Part shown: positions 9,143-16,706 of the stretch, in pieces | Numbering within the stretch: position 1 is the stretch's first letter | Layout: the number at the start of each line of letters is the position of its first letter | The notes under the pieces: generated by a model | Database searches by the model: none | Told to the model about the DNA's origin: nothing | What the model saw: only the letters and a program-made list of their open reading frames with translations | Program-made: the position numbers and the translations under genes | Assembly (NCBI GenBank): GCA_963787005.1 | Contig: CAWBBX010000099.1 | Coordinates: forward strand, 1-64,000 | From: FEN-1297 sp963787005 | GTDB taxonomy: Bacteria; Bacteroidota; Ignavibacteria; Ignavibacteriales; Ignavibacteriaceae | DNA: 64,000 nucleotides | Direction: 5' to 3'

Positions 9143-9226
9143 ATGGAAGATGGAAGATGGAATATGGAATATGGAAAATGGAAGATGGAATATGGAATAT
9201 GGAATATGGAAAATGGAATATGGATA
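9143..9226 (+). repeat. 7-bp tandem repeat, about 12 units of ATGGAAN
   Basis: Twelve consecutive heptamers ATGGAA followed by G, T or A run from 9143 to 9226; the last unit is ATGGATA. The variable seventh base reads G,G,T,T,A,G,T,T,T,A,T across the first eleven units. The array starts four bases after the gatC stop. Seven is not a multiple of three, so it does not encode a regular peptide. Beyond it (about 9241-9320) lies a degenerate stretch with repeated GACTGC-type words. Confidence 0.9.
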
Positions 9227-9376
9227 GTATGGTGTATGGTATAAGTCAGCAATAGGCAGATTGCAGTCCGTAATCATTTTTACCTGCAGACTGCTCATTG
9301 ACGACTGCCGACTCGTCACTTATTTCCCGTATTAAAGCATCTATATTTCAATTAAACACTTAAGATTTAAAACACT

Positions 9377-10141
9377 ATGATTGTCGGAATAATACCCGCC
9401 AGATTCGCTTCAACAAGACTTATGGGAAAGCCTCTTGCGGACATAGGCGGAAAGCCTATGATACAGCATACTTACGAGAGCGCTCTTAAATCGAAGCTCC
9501 TGAACGAAGTTGTAATTGCAGTAGATGACGGGAAAGTCGCGCAGGTCGCTAGAGATTTTGGCGCCAAGGTTGTGCTGACCCCAAAAGACATCGCAACAGG
9601 CTCCGACAGAATTGCCTACGTTGTTAAAGACTTACCGAAGGCTCAAATGATAGTCAACATCCAGGGGGACGAGCCTTTTATACAGGGCACCATGATCGAT
9701 CAGGCGATAGAGCCGCTTCTTTTTGATAAGACCGTAAACGTATCAACCTTGGCTAAAAGAGTGGAAACAATTGAGGAATTAAAGTCTACGTCCATTCCGA
9801 AGGTAGTTTTCGATTACAATAATTTTGCGCTTTATTTTTCCCGGTCTCCCATTCCTTTTGTACGAGACGCCCGAACGAACTCCGAAAAAATTCAGAAAGC
9901 GGAAATTTATAAACACATAGGACTTTACGTTTACCGCCGTGATTCACTCTTGCTTTTTACCGAATTAGAACCAACCGATCTTGAAAATGCTGAAAAACTT
10001 GAACAACTTAGAATGCTTGAGAACGGCTTCAAGATAAAAGTTGTCGTTACTGAATTCGAAAACCTTGCAGTCGATACTCAAGAAGACCTTGACCGCGCTA
10101 GAATTTACTACGCTAATTACTTAAAGGGAAAAAAGGATTGA
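9377..10141 (+). CDS. kdsB: 3-deoxy-manno-octulosonate cytidylyltransferase
   Basis: KdsB activates Kdo with CTP to CMP-Kdo for the inner core of lipopolysaccharide. Visible motifs are the N-terminal nucleotide loop IIPARFASTRLMGKPL, then IQGDEPF (metal and CTP binding), YFSRSPIPF, KHIGLYVYRR and LEQLRMLENG. At 254 residues it is full length. It stands alone between the repeat region and a 340-bp gap. Its presence supports an outer membrane containing LPS, in line with LptD further along. Confidence 0.96.
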   Translation: MIVGIIPARFASTRLMGKPLADIGGKPMIQHTYESALKSKLLNEVVIAVDDGKVAQVARDFGAKVVLTPKDIATGSDRIAYVVKDLPKAQMIVNIQGDEPFIQGTMIDQAIEPLLFDKTVNVSTLAKRVETIEELKSTSIPKVVFDYNNFALYFSRSPIPFVRDARTNSEKIQKAEIYKHIGLYVYRRDSLLLFTELEPTDLENAEKLEQLRMLENGFKIKVVVTEFENLAVDTQEDLDRARIYYANYLKGKKD

Positions 10142-10484
10142 TCTGCATGAAGAATTTCATGTTATCAAAACGATCGAGTTAAAAAATTGTCTCTTTTATC
10201 CATCTTCACCAGTCTATTTAATTAAAATTTCTAATTGTAAATGCTTCCATTATAAAAAAATATTCCAACCGGAAATTTACTGCCCGCCGTCAACTGTTGT
10301 TACGAAGTTCACACTAATCCTGTAATCTATTTTATATCAATGTCTTACTGACCCAATTTGAGAAATGATATAGAATCGTCACTAAATATGCTCAAAACAC
10401 TCGCTTTTTATCACAATTATTTTGTCTTAGATGGTAAAGATATTTTAAACTGATACGATAATAAGATATCGTTAAAACTAAAAT
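10142..10484. other. Non-coding gap, nothing recognised
   Basis: This AT-rich intergenic stretch has no tRNA-like fold, no clear terminator hairpin and no ORF with coding character on either strand. It should carry the promoter of the TonB-domain gene downstream, but no motif stands out. Confidence 0.5.
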
Positions 10485-10499
10485 ATGGCGGAAAGTGAT

Positions 10500-10892
10500 A
10501 TGGAGAATGTTTTAAAACCAACCTTTTTCTTTTTATGTGCCTTTTTAATACTATCGATTTCAACTGTTTCTTTTTCCCAGCAGCCCGATCCTTATTTACC
10601 TTACGCGGAAGTAATGCCTCAGCCTGTCGGCGGAATGGCAGAGATATATAAAAAAATTGATTATCCCGAGATTGCCAAGAAGGCAGGAGTAGAAGGGAAG
10701 GTGTACCTGCTAGTCTATATAAATGAAAACGGTGGGGTCGACGATGTTAAAGTACTTAAAGGTATCGGTGCAGGATGCGATGAGGCAGCCGTTAAAGGTA
10801 TTAAATCGCTGAAATTTACTCCCGGCAAAAATAAAGGCGTGCCGGTAAAAGTGAAATTATCATTACCGATAGTGTTTAAACTATCGTCGTAA
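10500..10892 (+). CDS. Exported TonB C-terminal domain protein
   Basis: A signal peptide (FFFLCAFLILSISTVSFSQQ) precedes a short linker and a TonB-like C-terminal domain: IDYPEIAKKAGVEGKVYLLVYINENGGV, then AAVKGIKSLKFTPGKNKGVPV. ATG 10500 has GGAAAG six bases upstream and fits better than ATG 10485. It lacks the proline-rich spacer and N-terminal membrane anchor of a classical energy-transducing TonB, and no ExbBD genes are near. Stand-alone domains of this kind are common in Bacteroidota; the partner is unknown. Confidence 0.8.
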   Translation: MENVLKPTFFFLCAFLILSISTVSFSQQPDPYLPYAEVMPQPVGGMAEIYKKIDYPEIAKKAGVEGKVYLLVYINENGGVDDVKVLKGIGAGCDEAAVKGIKSLKFTPGKNKGVPVKVKLSLPIVFKLSS

Positions 10893-10970
10893 TATTTTTA
10901 AATAATTGTTGCGGTCCTAGAGAAAAATTGATATCACTCTCACGGGCAGAATTCAAAAATTAAGTTCAAG

Positions 10971-13142
10971 GTGACAGAAGTGGCCTGGTTTAAAAGTTTA
11001 AAATTTGTAAGGAAAATACAGGGCGGGTATTTGTTTCTAGCGGTTATATCTACCGTTATAGGCGCGACCGGTGTATTGCAGCTGCATAGAATGGTAAGTA
11101 TTAAAGATCAGATCTTTGAGGATTACGTAAAGCCTCAAACAGAGATAAATAATATTTACGCGGCCTTTCAGCAGACTCAGTTCCTGATGATGCAGTTCTC
11201 TATGCCTGAATTCTCTTCCAAGTTCGGAGAGAACGCTTCCGAATATAACACATTAAAAGGCACCATCGACGTTACTTTGGATACACTTCTGAACCACAAT
11301 CTAAGCGCAGACATTAAGAAGAACCTGACGGACGTAAAATCAGTGTGGGGCCAATACAAAAGTATTGTGGCCGATGCTATTATGAGTGCGAGCGTAACGA
11401 AGAATTATTCGATGGCCGGGGACATAGCCACTTCATCCGGCGAGGACGTCAGCATAAAGATTTTGAAGAAATTCCAGGACATTCACCAGATATTAGAAAC
11501 GAAATCCAATCGGCTTAGCAGCAGTATTGAATCTTCGGTAAGTAACGCGTACATATTTGTGTTCGGAGGCATCATCCTGGGAACCGGTGTATTTATACTA
11601 TTTGTATTCTTTATTGCTCCGGCAATTACTAAACCGATCAACAAGCTGAAAGATTCGGTTAAAGAATTTGCTCTTGGAAATTACGAGCATGATATAGATA
11701 TAGAATCGAGGGACGAAATCGGAGAGCTGGCGCAGCTTCTTAAAGATCTGCAAAAGGCGCAGAAGGATAAGATAGTTGCTGCCGAGCAGATAGCGTCCGG
11801 GAACATCAGAAAAGTTGAATCAGCCTCGGATAAGGACGCACTTGCGGCCGCATTTAACAAGGAAGTGGAAATTATAGATGAGCTTCTGAAGGAAGCCGAT
11901 CGTCTGATCGAAGCAAGCAGGAACGGTAACCTGGGACTGCGCGGAGATGCCTTAAAGTTCAGCGGGGAGTGGGGAAAACTTATTCAAGGTTTCAATTCGC
12001 TGCTCGATGCGACTGTCGCTCCTCTGAACGAAGCGGCTTCTGTGCTGAAAGTGATGGCAGAAGGCGATCTTACTCAGAAGGTTATAGGAGATTACAAGGG
12101 TGATCACGAACTGATAAAGAACAACATCAACTCGGTAGCCGAATCGCTCGCGCAAGCTCTCAGAAAAGTTAACGAAGCAGTTATGGCTACGGCAAGCGCA
12201 TCGACGGAAATATCATCGAGTGTTGAAGAGATGGCCGCGGGTGCGAGCAAACAAACCGAGCAGACTACCGAGGTTGCGGGAGCTATCGAAGAAATGGCAA
12301 AGACGATTTTGGAGAACACAAGGAACGCATCGATATCCGCAGATCACGCAAAAGCATCCGGTGCAAAGGCAGAAGAAGGCGGAGCGGTGGTTGAAGATAC
12401 TATCGAGGGAATGAACCGCATTGCCGAAGTAGTAAACAAGTCGGCCGTTACGGTCGAGGCTCTCGGATCGAGCAGCGATCAGATTGGCGAGATAATACAG
12501 GTAATCGACGAGATTGCCGATCAGACGAATCTTCTGGCATTGAATGCGGCGATAGAAGCCGCGAGAGCAGGCGAGCAGGGAAGAGGCTTCGCCGTGGTTG
12601 CCGATGAAGTAAGAAAACTTGCTGAGAGAACTACCAAGGCTACCAAGGAAATCGCGAGCATGATAAAGCAGATACAGAAGGATACAACCGAGGCGGTAGA
12701 TTCGATGAAAGAGGGCAAGGCGGAAGTTGAACGCGGCAAGGAACTGGCAAACAAGGCGGGACAGGTTCTTAGAGAGATAATCGATAACGCGTCTAAGGTC
12801 ACTGACGTGTCGGTTCTCGTCGCCTCCGCAAGCGAGCAGCAGACGGCCACCGCGGAAGAGATCAGTCAGAATATTGAAGCGATCAGCACGGTAACCCAGC
12901 AGAACGCCTCGGGTACACAGCAAATAGCCAGTACCGCGGAAGATCTTAACAGGATGACGGAGAATCTCCAGAAATTAATGCAAAGATTTAAAATTGAAGA
13001 TGAGGAAATACCCGGCCGCGAAAGAGCATCTTCCCCCTCTAATATGAAGCTGCAGGATGCTCTGGCATATATGAAAGGCAACAAGGGCTCTAACGGTAAC
13101 GGATACAACGGAAACGGGCACAACGGCACTAATCATCATTAA
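10971..13142 (+). CDS. Methyl-accepting chemotaxis protein
   Basis: This 723-residue transducer starts with GTG. The first helix (about 20-35) and second helix (about 195-220) enclose a periplasmic four-helix-bundle sensor. A HAMP domain follows (KPINKLKDSVKEFALGNYEH) and then at least one more HAMP-like segment (APLNEAASVLKVMAEGDLTQ). The signalling domain has the hairpin tip region EIIQVIDEIADQTNLLALNA and EQGRGFAVVADEVRKLAERT. The C-terminal tail is rich in Gly and Asn (SNGNGYNGNGHNG) without a recognisable CheR-binding pentapeptide. Such proteins feed CheA/CheW; no other che or flagellar gene is in this window. A terminator follows. Confidence 0.95.
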   Translation: MTEVAWFKSLKFVRKIQGGYLFLAVISTVIGATGVLQLHRMVSIKDQIFEDYVKPQTEINNIYAAFQQTQFLMMQFSMPEFSSKFGENASEYNTLKGTIDVTLDTLLNHNLSADIKKNLTDVKSVWGQYKSIVADAIMSASVTKNYSMAGDIATSSGEDVSIKILKKFQDIHQILETKSNRLSSSIESSVSNAYIFVFGGIILGTGVFILFVFFIAPAITKPINKLKDSVKEFALGNYEHDIDIESRDEIGELAQLLKDLQKAQKDKIVAAEQIASGNIRKVESASDKDALAAAFNKEVEIIDELLKEADRLIEASRNGNLGLRGDALKFSGEWGKLIQGFNSLLDATVAPLNEAASVLKVMAEGDLTQKVIGDYKGDHELIKNNINSVAESLAQALRKVNEAVMATASASTEISSSVEEMAAGASKQTEQTTEVAGAIEEMAKTILENTRNASISADHAKASGAKAEEGGAVVEDTIEGMNRIAEVVNKSAVTVEALGSSSDQIGEIIQVIDEIADQTNLLALNAAIEAARAGEQGRGFAVVADEVRKLAERTTKATKEIASMIKQIQKDTTEAVDSMKEGKAEVERGKELANKAGQVLREIIDNASKVTDVSVLVASASEQQTATAEEISQNIEAISTVTQQNASGTQQIASTAEDLNRMTENLQKLMQRFKIEDEEIPGRERASSPSNMKLQDALAYMKGNKGSNGNGYNGNGHNGTNHH

Positions 13143-13164
13143 ATTTTTTTGTAATTGGATAAAA

Positions 13165-13224
13165 TAAGAGTTCCCTTTATATCATTATTGAACTTCTTGC
13201 ACGATATAAAGCGGAACTCTTTTC
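13165..13224 (+). terminator. Hairpin terminator after the chemotaxis gene
   Basis: An inverted repeat pairs AAGAGTTCC (about 13165-13173) with GGAACTCTT (about 13213-13221), and inner bases CTTTATAT pair with ATATAAAG. A short T run follows. It lies 24 bases after the stop codon. Confidence 0.7.
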
Positions 13225-13450
13225 GTTAATCAAAGAATGGATAGACTTTATTGATTAATTTAAATTATAATTGATTTATAAATCTTTTAATTACTCCCGC
13301 TTCGCTTTTATATACTTTTGATTTAATCACGCCTGACACTGAATCTTATTACTAATTAATTTATCTTTATACAATAATTTCAATTAAGCTTGATGAAAAT
13401 CATCATGATTTTTGTATAAGTCTAAACAATTATCAAACACGGAATTCAGT
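13225..13450. other. AT-rich non-coding gap
   Basis: This is very AT-rich DNA between the terminator and the PLP enzyme gene. I see no structured RNA and no convincing promoter element. Confidence 0.5.
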
Positions 13451-14416
13451 ATGCGTATACCAAAAAAAATTGACCTCGCCTTTACACCGACCCCCGTACA
13501 AAAATTAAAATTTATGGGAAAAGAATTTTTGATAAAAAGAGACGATCTTACGGGAATAGAACTTTGCGGCAACAAAGTTAGGAAACTCGAGTATTTGATA
13601 TATCAGGCGAAGAAAGAGAAAGCCGATTTTGTGTTTACCGACGGCGGAGAACAGTCGAACCACGCCAGGGCTACCGTAATAGCTTCGGCGATGAATGGAA
13701 TTAAGTCTAGGATATTCTTATGGGGAAAGGAATCTAAGAGTCCGCAGGGTAATCTATTCCTCGACAGGCTTTTCGGCGCTGACATTAAATATCTAAATAA
13801 AAAAGATTTTTTACGCGTTAACGATATAATGTTCGAGGAGCGGAAAAAACTGGTTAAAAAAGGCAAGAGTGTCTATGTTATACCCGAAGGCGGATCGACT
13901 ACGCTGGGAATATGGGGTTACGTTACGTTTGTTGACGAGCTGAAAAAACAGATCCCGATCAAAAAGCTGGAGGGCATTGTCCTTGCCGCCGGCTCGGGCG
14001 GAACTGCCGCCGGACTTCTGGTTGGGGCCGCTCTCAATAAATTAAACTTAAAAGTATACGCCGTTAATGTCCTTTACGATAAGAAGACCATAACGAAAAA
14101 AATACAGAGACTTGCGGAAGGCTGCATACTCGACTATAAACTGCCGTGTAAAATAAATCATGATAATCTAGTTATACTGGACGGATATTCGAGCGAGGGC
14201 TATAAACATATAAACAACGACAAGCTTTCTCTCATCAAAAAATTTGCGCAGACAACCGGGATACTTCTGGACCCAGCTTACACCGGCAAAGCATTTACAG
14301 CCTACAACGAACAGTTCCTTTCGAAGAACAAAGGAAAGAAAGTATTATTTCTTCACACGGGAGGATTGTTCGGGGTTTTCGGGAAGAGAGAAAATTATCT
14401 TAAAGCCAAAGTTTAA
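13451..14416 (+). CDS. PLP-dependent D-cysteine desulfhydrase / ACC deaminase family protein
   Basis: ATG 13451 (MRIPKKIDLAFTPTPVQKL) is preferred to TTG 13412 because the family begins at this point. The PLP lysine lies in GNKVRKLEYL (K42), followed by GGEQSNHARA, which binds the substrate carboxylate, and the glycine-rich phosphate loop AAGSGGTAAGLLVG. At 321 residues it has normal length. Members either release pyruvate, H2S and ammonia from D-cysteine or deaminate 1-aminocyclopropane-1-carboxylate. Sequence reading alone does not separate the two; D-cysteine desulfhydrase is commoner in this kind of bacterium. Confidence 0.85.
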   Translation: MRIPKKIDLAFTPTPVQKLKFMGKEFLIKRDDLTGIELCGNKVRKLEYLIYQAKKEKADFVFTDGGEQSNHARATVIASAMNGIKSRIFLWGKESKSPQGNLFLDRLFGADIKYLNKKDFLRVNDIMFEERKKLVKKGKSVYVIPEGGSTTLGIWGYVTFVDELKKQIPIKKLEGIVLAAGSGGTAAGLLVGAALNKLNLKVYAVNVLYDKKTITKKIQRLAEGCILDYKLPCKINHDNLVILDGYSSEGYKHINNDKLSLIKKFAQTTGILLDPAYTGKAFTAYNEQFLSKNKGKKVLFLHTGGLFGVFGKRENYLKAKV

Positions 14417-14473
14417 GCTTTATTATTTAAGTAACAGCTTTGTCTTAAATAGTAATAAATCTTATTTTTAAAT

Positions 14474-14887
14474 ATGAACTGTATATTCTGCGATATTATT
14501 GAAGGAAAAAGCAAGGCCGAGATTATTTACGAAGACGATAACATAATTTCGTTTTTAGATATTAGGCCGGTGAACTTCGGGCACGCGCTGGTGATCCCTA
14601 AAAATCATTACAAAGATTTTATTTCGGTACCCGAAGAAGAGTTAAATTATCTGATAAGAGGAACAAAAATTATGTCACATGCCATTATGGAAAGCCTGAA
14701 ACCCGATGGTTTCAATATTGTGGCGAACAACGGAACGGCGGCAGGACAATCGGTTTTCCATTTCCACTTTCATATAATACCGCGTTTTCTAAGCGATGAT
14801 TTCAAATTTAAACCGAACTTAAAAAGTTACAAAAGCGATTCCATGAAGGAATTCGCCGATAAGATTAGGTCATCCGTTATAACCTGA
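14474..14887 (+). CDS. HIT family hydrolase
   Basis: The histidine triad H96-F-H98-F-H100-IIPR is intact, and the N-terminal CIFCDIIEGKSKAEIIYEDD is typical of the PKCI/HinT branch. These enzymes hydrolyse nucleoside phosphoramidates or dinucleoside polyphosphates. The 137-residue protein is full length. The gene lies 57 bases after the PLP enzyme gene and 11 bases before the B12-domain gene, so the latter two are probably co-transcribed. Confidence 0.92.
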   Translation: MNCIFCDIIEGKSKAEIIYEDDNIISFLDIRPVNFGHALVIPKNHYKDFISVPEEELNYLIRGTKIMSHAIMESLKPDGFNIVANNGTAAGQSVFHFHFHIIPRFLSDDFKFKPNLKSYKSDSMKEFADKIRSSVIT

Positions 14888-14898
14888 GGGATTTATTT

Positions 14899-15306
14899 AT
14901 GGATAAAAAAATAAGAGTACTTGTAGCCAAAGCCGGTCTCGACGGTCACGACAGGGGTGCGAAAGTTATAGCAGCCGCCCTGAGAGACGCGGGTATGGAA
15001 GTTATTTATACCGGCCTCCGCCAGACTCCGGATATGATTGTGGAGGCAGCTTTACAGGAAGATGTTGACGTAATCGGTATCAGCATTCTATCCGGCGCGC
15101 ATATGACAATCTTGCCAAAAATTCTTAATCTGATGAAGGAAAAAGGATTGATAGATGTGCTCCTCACCGGCGGAGGAATTATTCCCGAAGAAGATATTAA
15201 TGAGCTCAAGAAAATGGGTACGGGTGAATTATTTACACCCGGCGCCCCTACTACAGAGATTTCTGCCTACATTAAAGAATGGTGCGGCATGCATCCGAGA
15301 AATTAA
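14899..15306 (+). CDS. Stand-alone cobalamin-binding domain (methylmalonyl-CoA mutase C-terminal type)
   Basis: This 135-residue protein consists of one B12-binding Rossmann domain. The base-off/His-on motif DGHDRG is at 15-20 (H17 is the cobalt ligand). VIGISILSGAH and LLTGGGIIPEED follow, as in the C-terminal part of methylmalonyl-CoA mutase large subunits. Some bacteria encode this domain as a separate subunit of a mutase. No catalytic mutase gene, MeaB chaperone or epimerase is in the window, so its partner must be elsewhere. Confidence 0.92.
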   Translation: MDKKIRVLVAKAGLDGHDRGAKVIAAALRDAGMEVIYTGLRQTPDMIVEAALQEDVDVIGISILSGAHMTILPKILNLMKEKGLIDVLLTGGGIIPEEDINELKKMGTGELFTPGAPTTEISAYIKEWCGMHPRN

Positions 15307-15363
15307 ATACAATTCAAAATTCTTTTATTTAAGGCAGAGATCCGGTAAAAACCACTCTAATTT

Positions 15364-15388
15364 AATACCCGCTTAGGCGGGTATTTTT
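15364..15388 (+). terminator. Rho-independent terminator
   Basis: A compact hairpin pairs AATACCCGC with GCGGGTATT around a short loop, followed by TTTTTG. It closes the HIT / B12-domain transcript. Confidence 0.85.
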
Positions 15389-15487
15389 GTGTTTAATCCA
15401 ATAAAAATATGGTCTTATAATGAAACATTTCTCCCAATGAGTCTATCCGAAACCCGTAAATCCTTTGATTTAACACCGAATTAGAAC

Positions 15488-15503
15488 TGGCATAGGTGTT
15501 GCT
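15488..15503 (+). promoter_or_regulatory. Candidate sigma54 (RpoN) promoter
   Basis: The sequence TGGCATAGGTGTTGCT matches the sigma54 consensus TGGCAC-N5-TTGC. The invariant GG (15489-15490) and GC (15501-15502) are exactly ten bases apart. It would start transcription near 15514, about 24 bases before the ATG of the secreted protein gene at 15538. The match is read directly; function is inferred. Confidence 0.6.
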
Positions 15504-15537
15504 CTATAGAACTTGAAACAATTATGTGAAGGAAAGC

Positions 15538-16527
15538 ATGAAAAAGTATTTGATCATTTTTATAAGTCTATTTTTGATAGGATTTGCCTCGGCAAATGCC
15601 CAGGTTACGATGAGCATACCCGAAACGGCATTATCCGCCAACGGTGAATCAGTAAGCATACCTTTAAATGTTTCTAATTTTAATAACATAGGCAGCGTTA
15701 GTCTGAGAATCAGCTATGATCCGAATGTGCTTACATTCGACGGAATTCCCGATAACCTGTCAGGCACGCTTACGTATAACGCGGCCGACGGTGTAGTTTC
15801 TATTGCATGGTTCAATACCGATCCCATGAATTTGGGCGACGGCGTTTTTCTTCACCTAAACTTTACACAATCACAGGGCAGCTCGGATCTTAATTTTGTT
15901 ACCAACGATTGTGAGATAGCTGATTCATCCGCCACAACACTTTCGGCGGATTTTACAAACGGAAATATAACCGGCGTTCACGATCCTGCGCCCAGCGCTT
16001 CGAATCCGGATGTTTGGATCTCGGTTGACGACGGAATCGTAATCGCTCCCGATTCAGGAAGCACTACAACATATACTATAAAGTACGGAAACAAAGGCGA
16101 CGGCGATCTGCTCAACGCGGTAGTAGTAGATTCATTGCCCTACGGAATGAGCTATTCTTCCTCTTCCGGCGGAAACGAAACTGCTTCCGGAAGTGGTGTA
16201 ATAGAATTTAACATCGGCTCTTTGGCAGCGGGAGAAGGCGGGGAAGTGACGTTGAGTGCTATAATAAACTTAAAGCAGTCAAATTATTTAAACACCGCAT
16301 ATTTAAAAGGAACAGACGCTTCAGCATCCGATTACAATAAAACATGCCAGGATCTAAACGTATCGGATACTACAAGCGACAGCGACAATAGCGGCCTCGA
16401 GTCGAGAGGCGACCTGGCCGAGCTTCTTTTAAGAAGACAGTTGAAGGTTCAGTACGGAATGACCACACCGATTTTGAGGAAAAAAGGACTGAAGTCTATT
16501 CAGTCGGCGTTCAAGCTTTCCGATTAA
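15538..16527 (+). CDS. Secreted cohesin-like / DUF11 protein, 5' part of a frameshifted gene
   Basis: ATG 15538 has GAAGGA just upstream and begins a good signal peptide (KKYLIIFISLFLIGFASANAQ). Residues about 20-145 resemble a cohesin fold (SIPETALSANGESVSIPLNV ... SVSLRISYDPNVLTFDG). Residues about 155-270 resemble a DUF11/CARDB-like repeat (TTTYTIKYGNKGDGDLLNAV ... YGMSYSSSSGGNETASGSGV). The segment GDLAELLLRRQLK follows, then the frame closes at 16527. The rest of the protein continues in another reading frame from about 16486 into the T9SS-tailed ORF downstream. The two halves together would give about 850 residues. The cohesin domain may serve surface adhesion or matrix assembly, not necessarily a cellulosome. 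Confidence 0.82.
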   Translation: MKKYLIIFISLFLIGFASANAQVTMSIPETALSANGESVSIPLNVSNFNNIGSVSLRISYDPNVLTFDGIPDNLSGTLTYNAADGVVSIAWFNTDPMNLGDGVFLHLNFTQSQGSSDLNFVTNDCEIADSSATTLSADFTNGNITGVHDPAPSASNPDVWISVDDGIVIAPDSGSTTTYTIKYGNKGDGDLLNAVVVDSLPYGMSYSSSSGGNETASGSGVIEFNIGSLAAGEGGEVTLSAIINLKQSNYLNTAYLKGTDASASDYNKTCQDLNVSDTTSDSDNSGLESRGDLAELLLRRQLKVQYGMTTPILRKKGLKSIQSAFKLSD

Positions 16528-16706
16528 TCCCGGCGGAAGGTCCTTTTAACTCCAAGCCTGTCGAAGGAACTCCCTTCGATATTCTCGGCGTCTCAAATGC
16601 AATTTCGAGCTATGCGGTTAATTACAATCTTTATACATCAGGAGCGAATTTAAGAGTCGGGGGAATTTTCTCCAGCGTTACACCGGCCCCCGATATTTAT
16701 GATCAT

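Noticed and set aside
9122..9319. Minus-strand frame of 65 codons over the heptamer repeat (repeating Phe-His-Ile-Pro)
   Set aside because: It is the direct product of the 7-bp tandem repeat and has no ribosome site or homologue pattern.
12213..12923. 236-codon minus-strand frame
   Set aside because: It lies wholly inside the chemotaxis receptor gene in antisense, with no domain pattern.
16476..16490. Canonical programmed minus-one frameshift signal at the A6 run
   Set aside because: The phase gives G AAA AAA, not a proper X XXY YYZ slippery site, and I see no strong downstream stem; plain indel or loose A-run slippage fits better.
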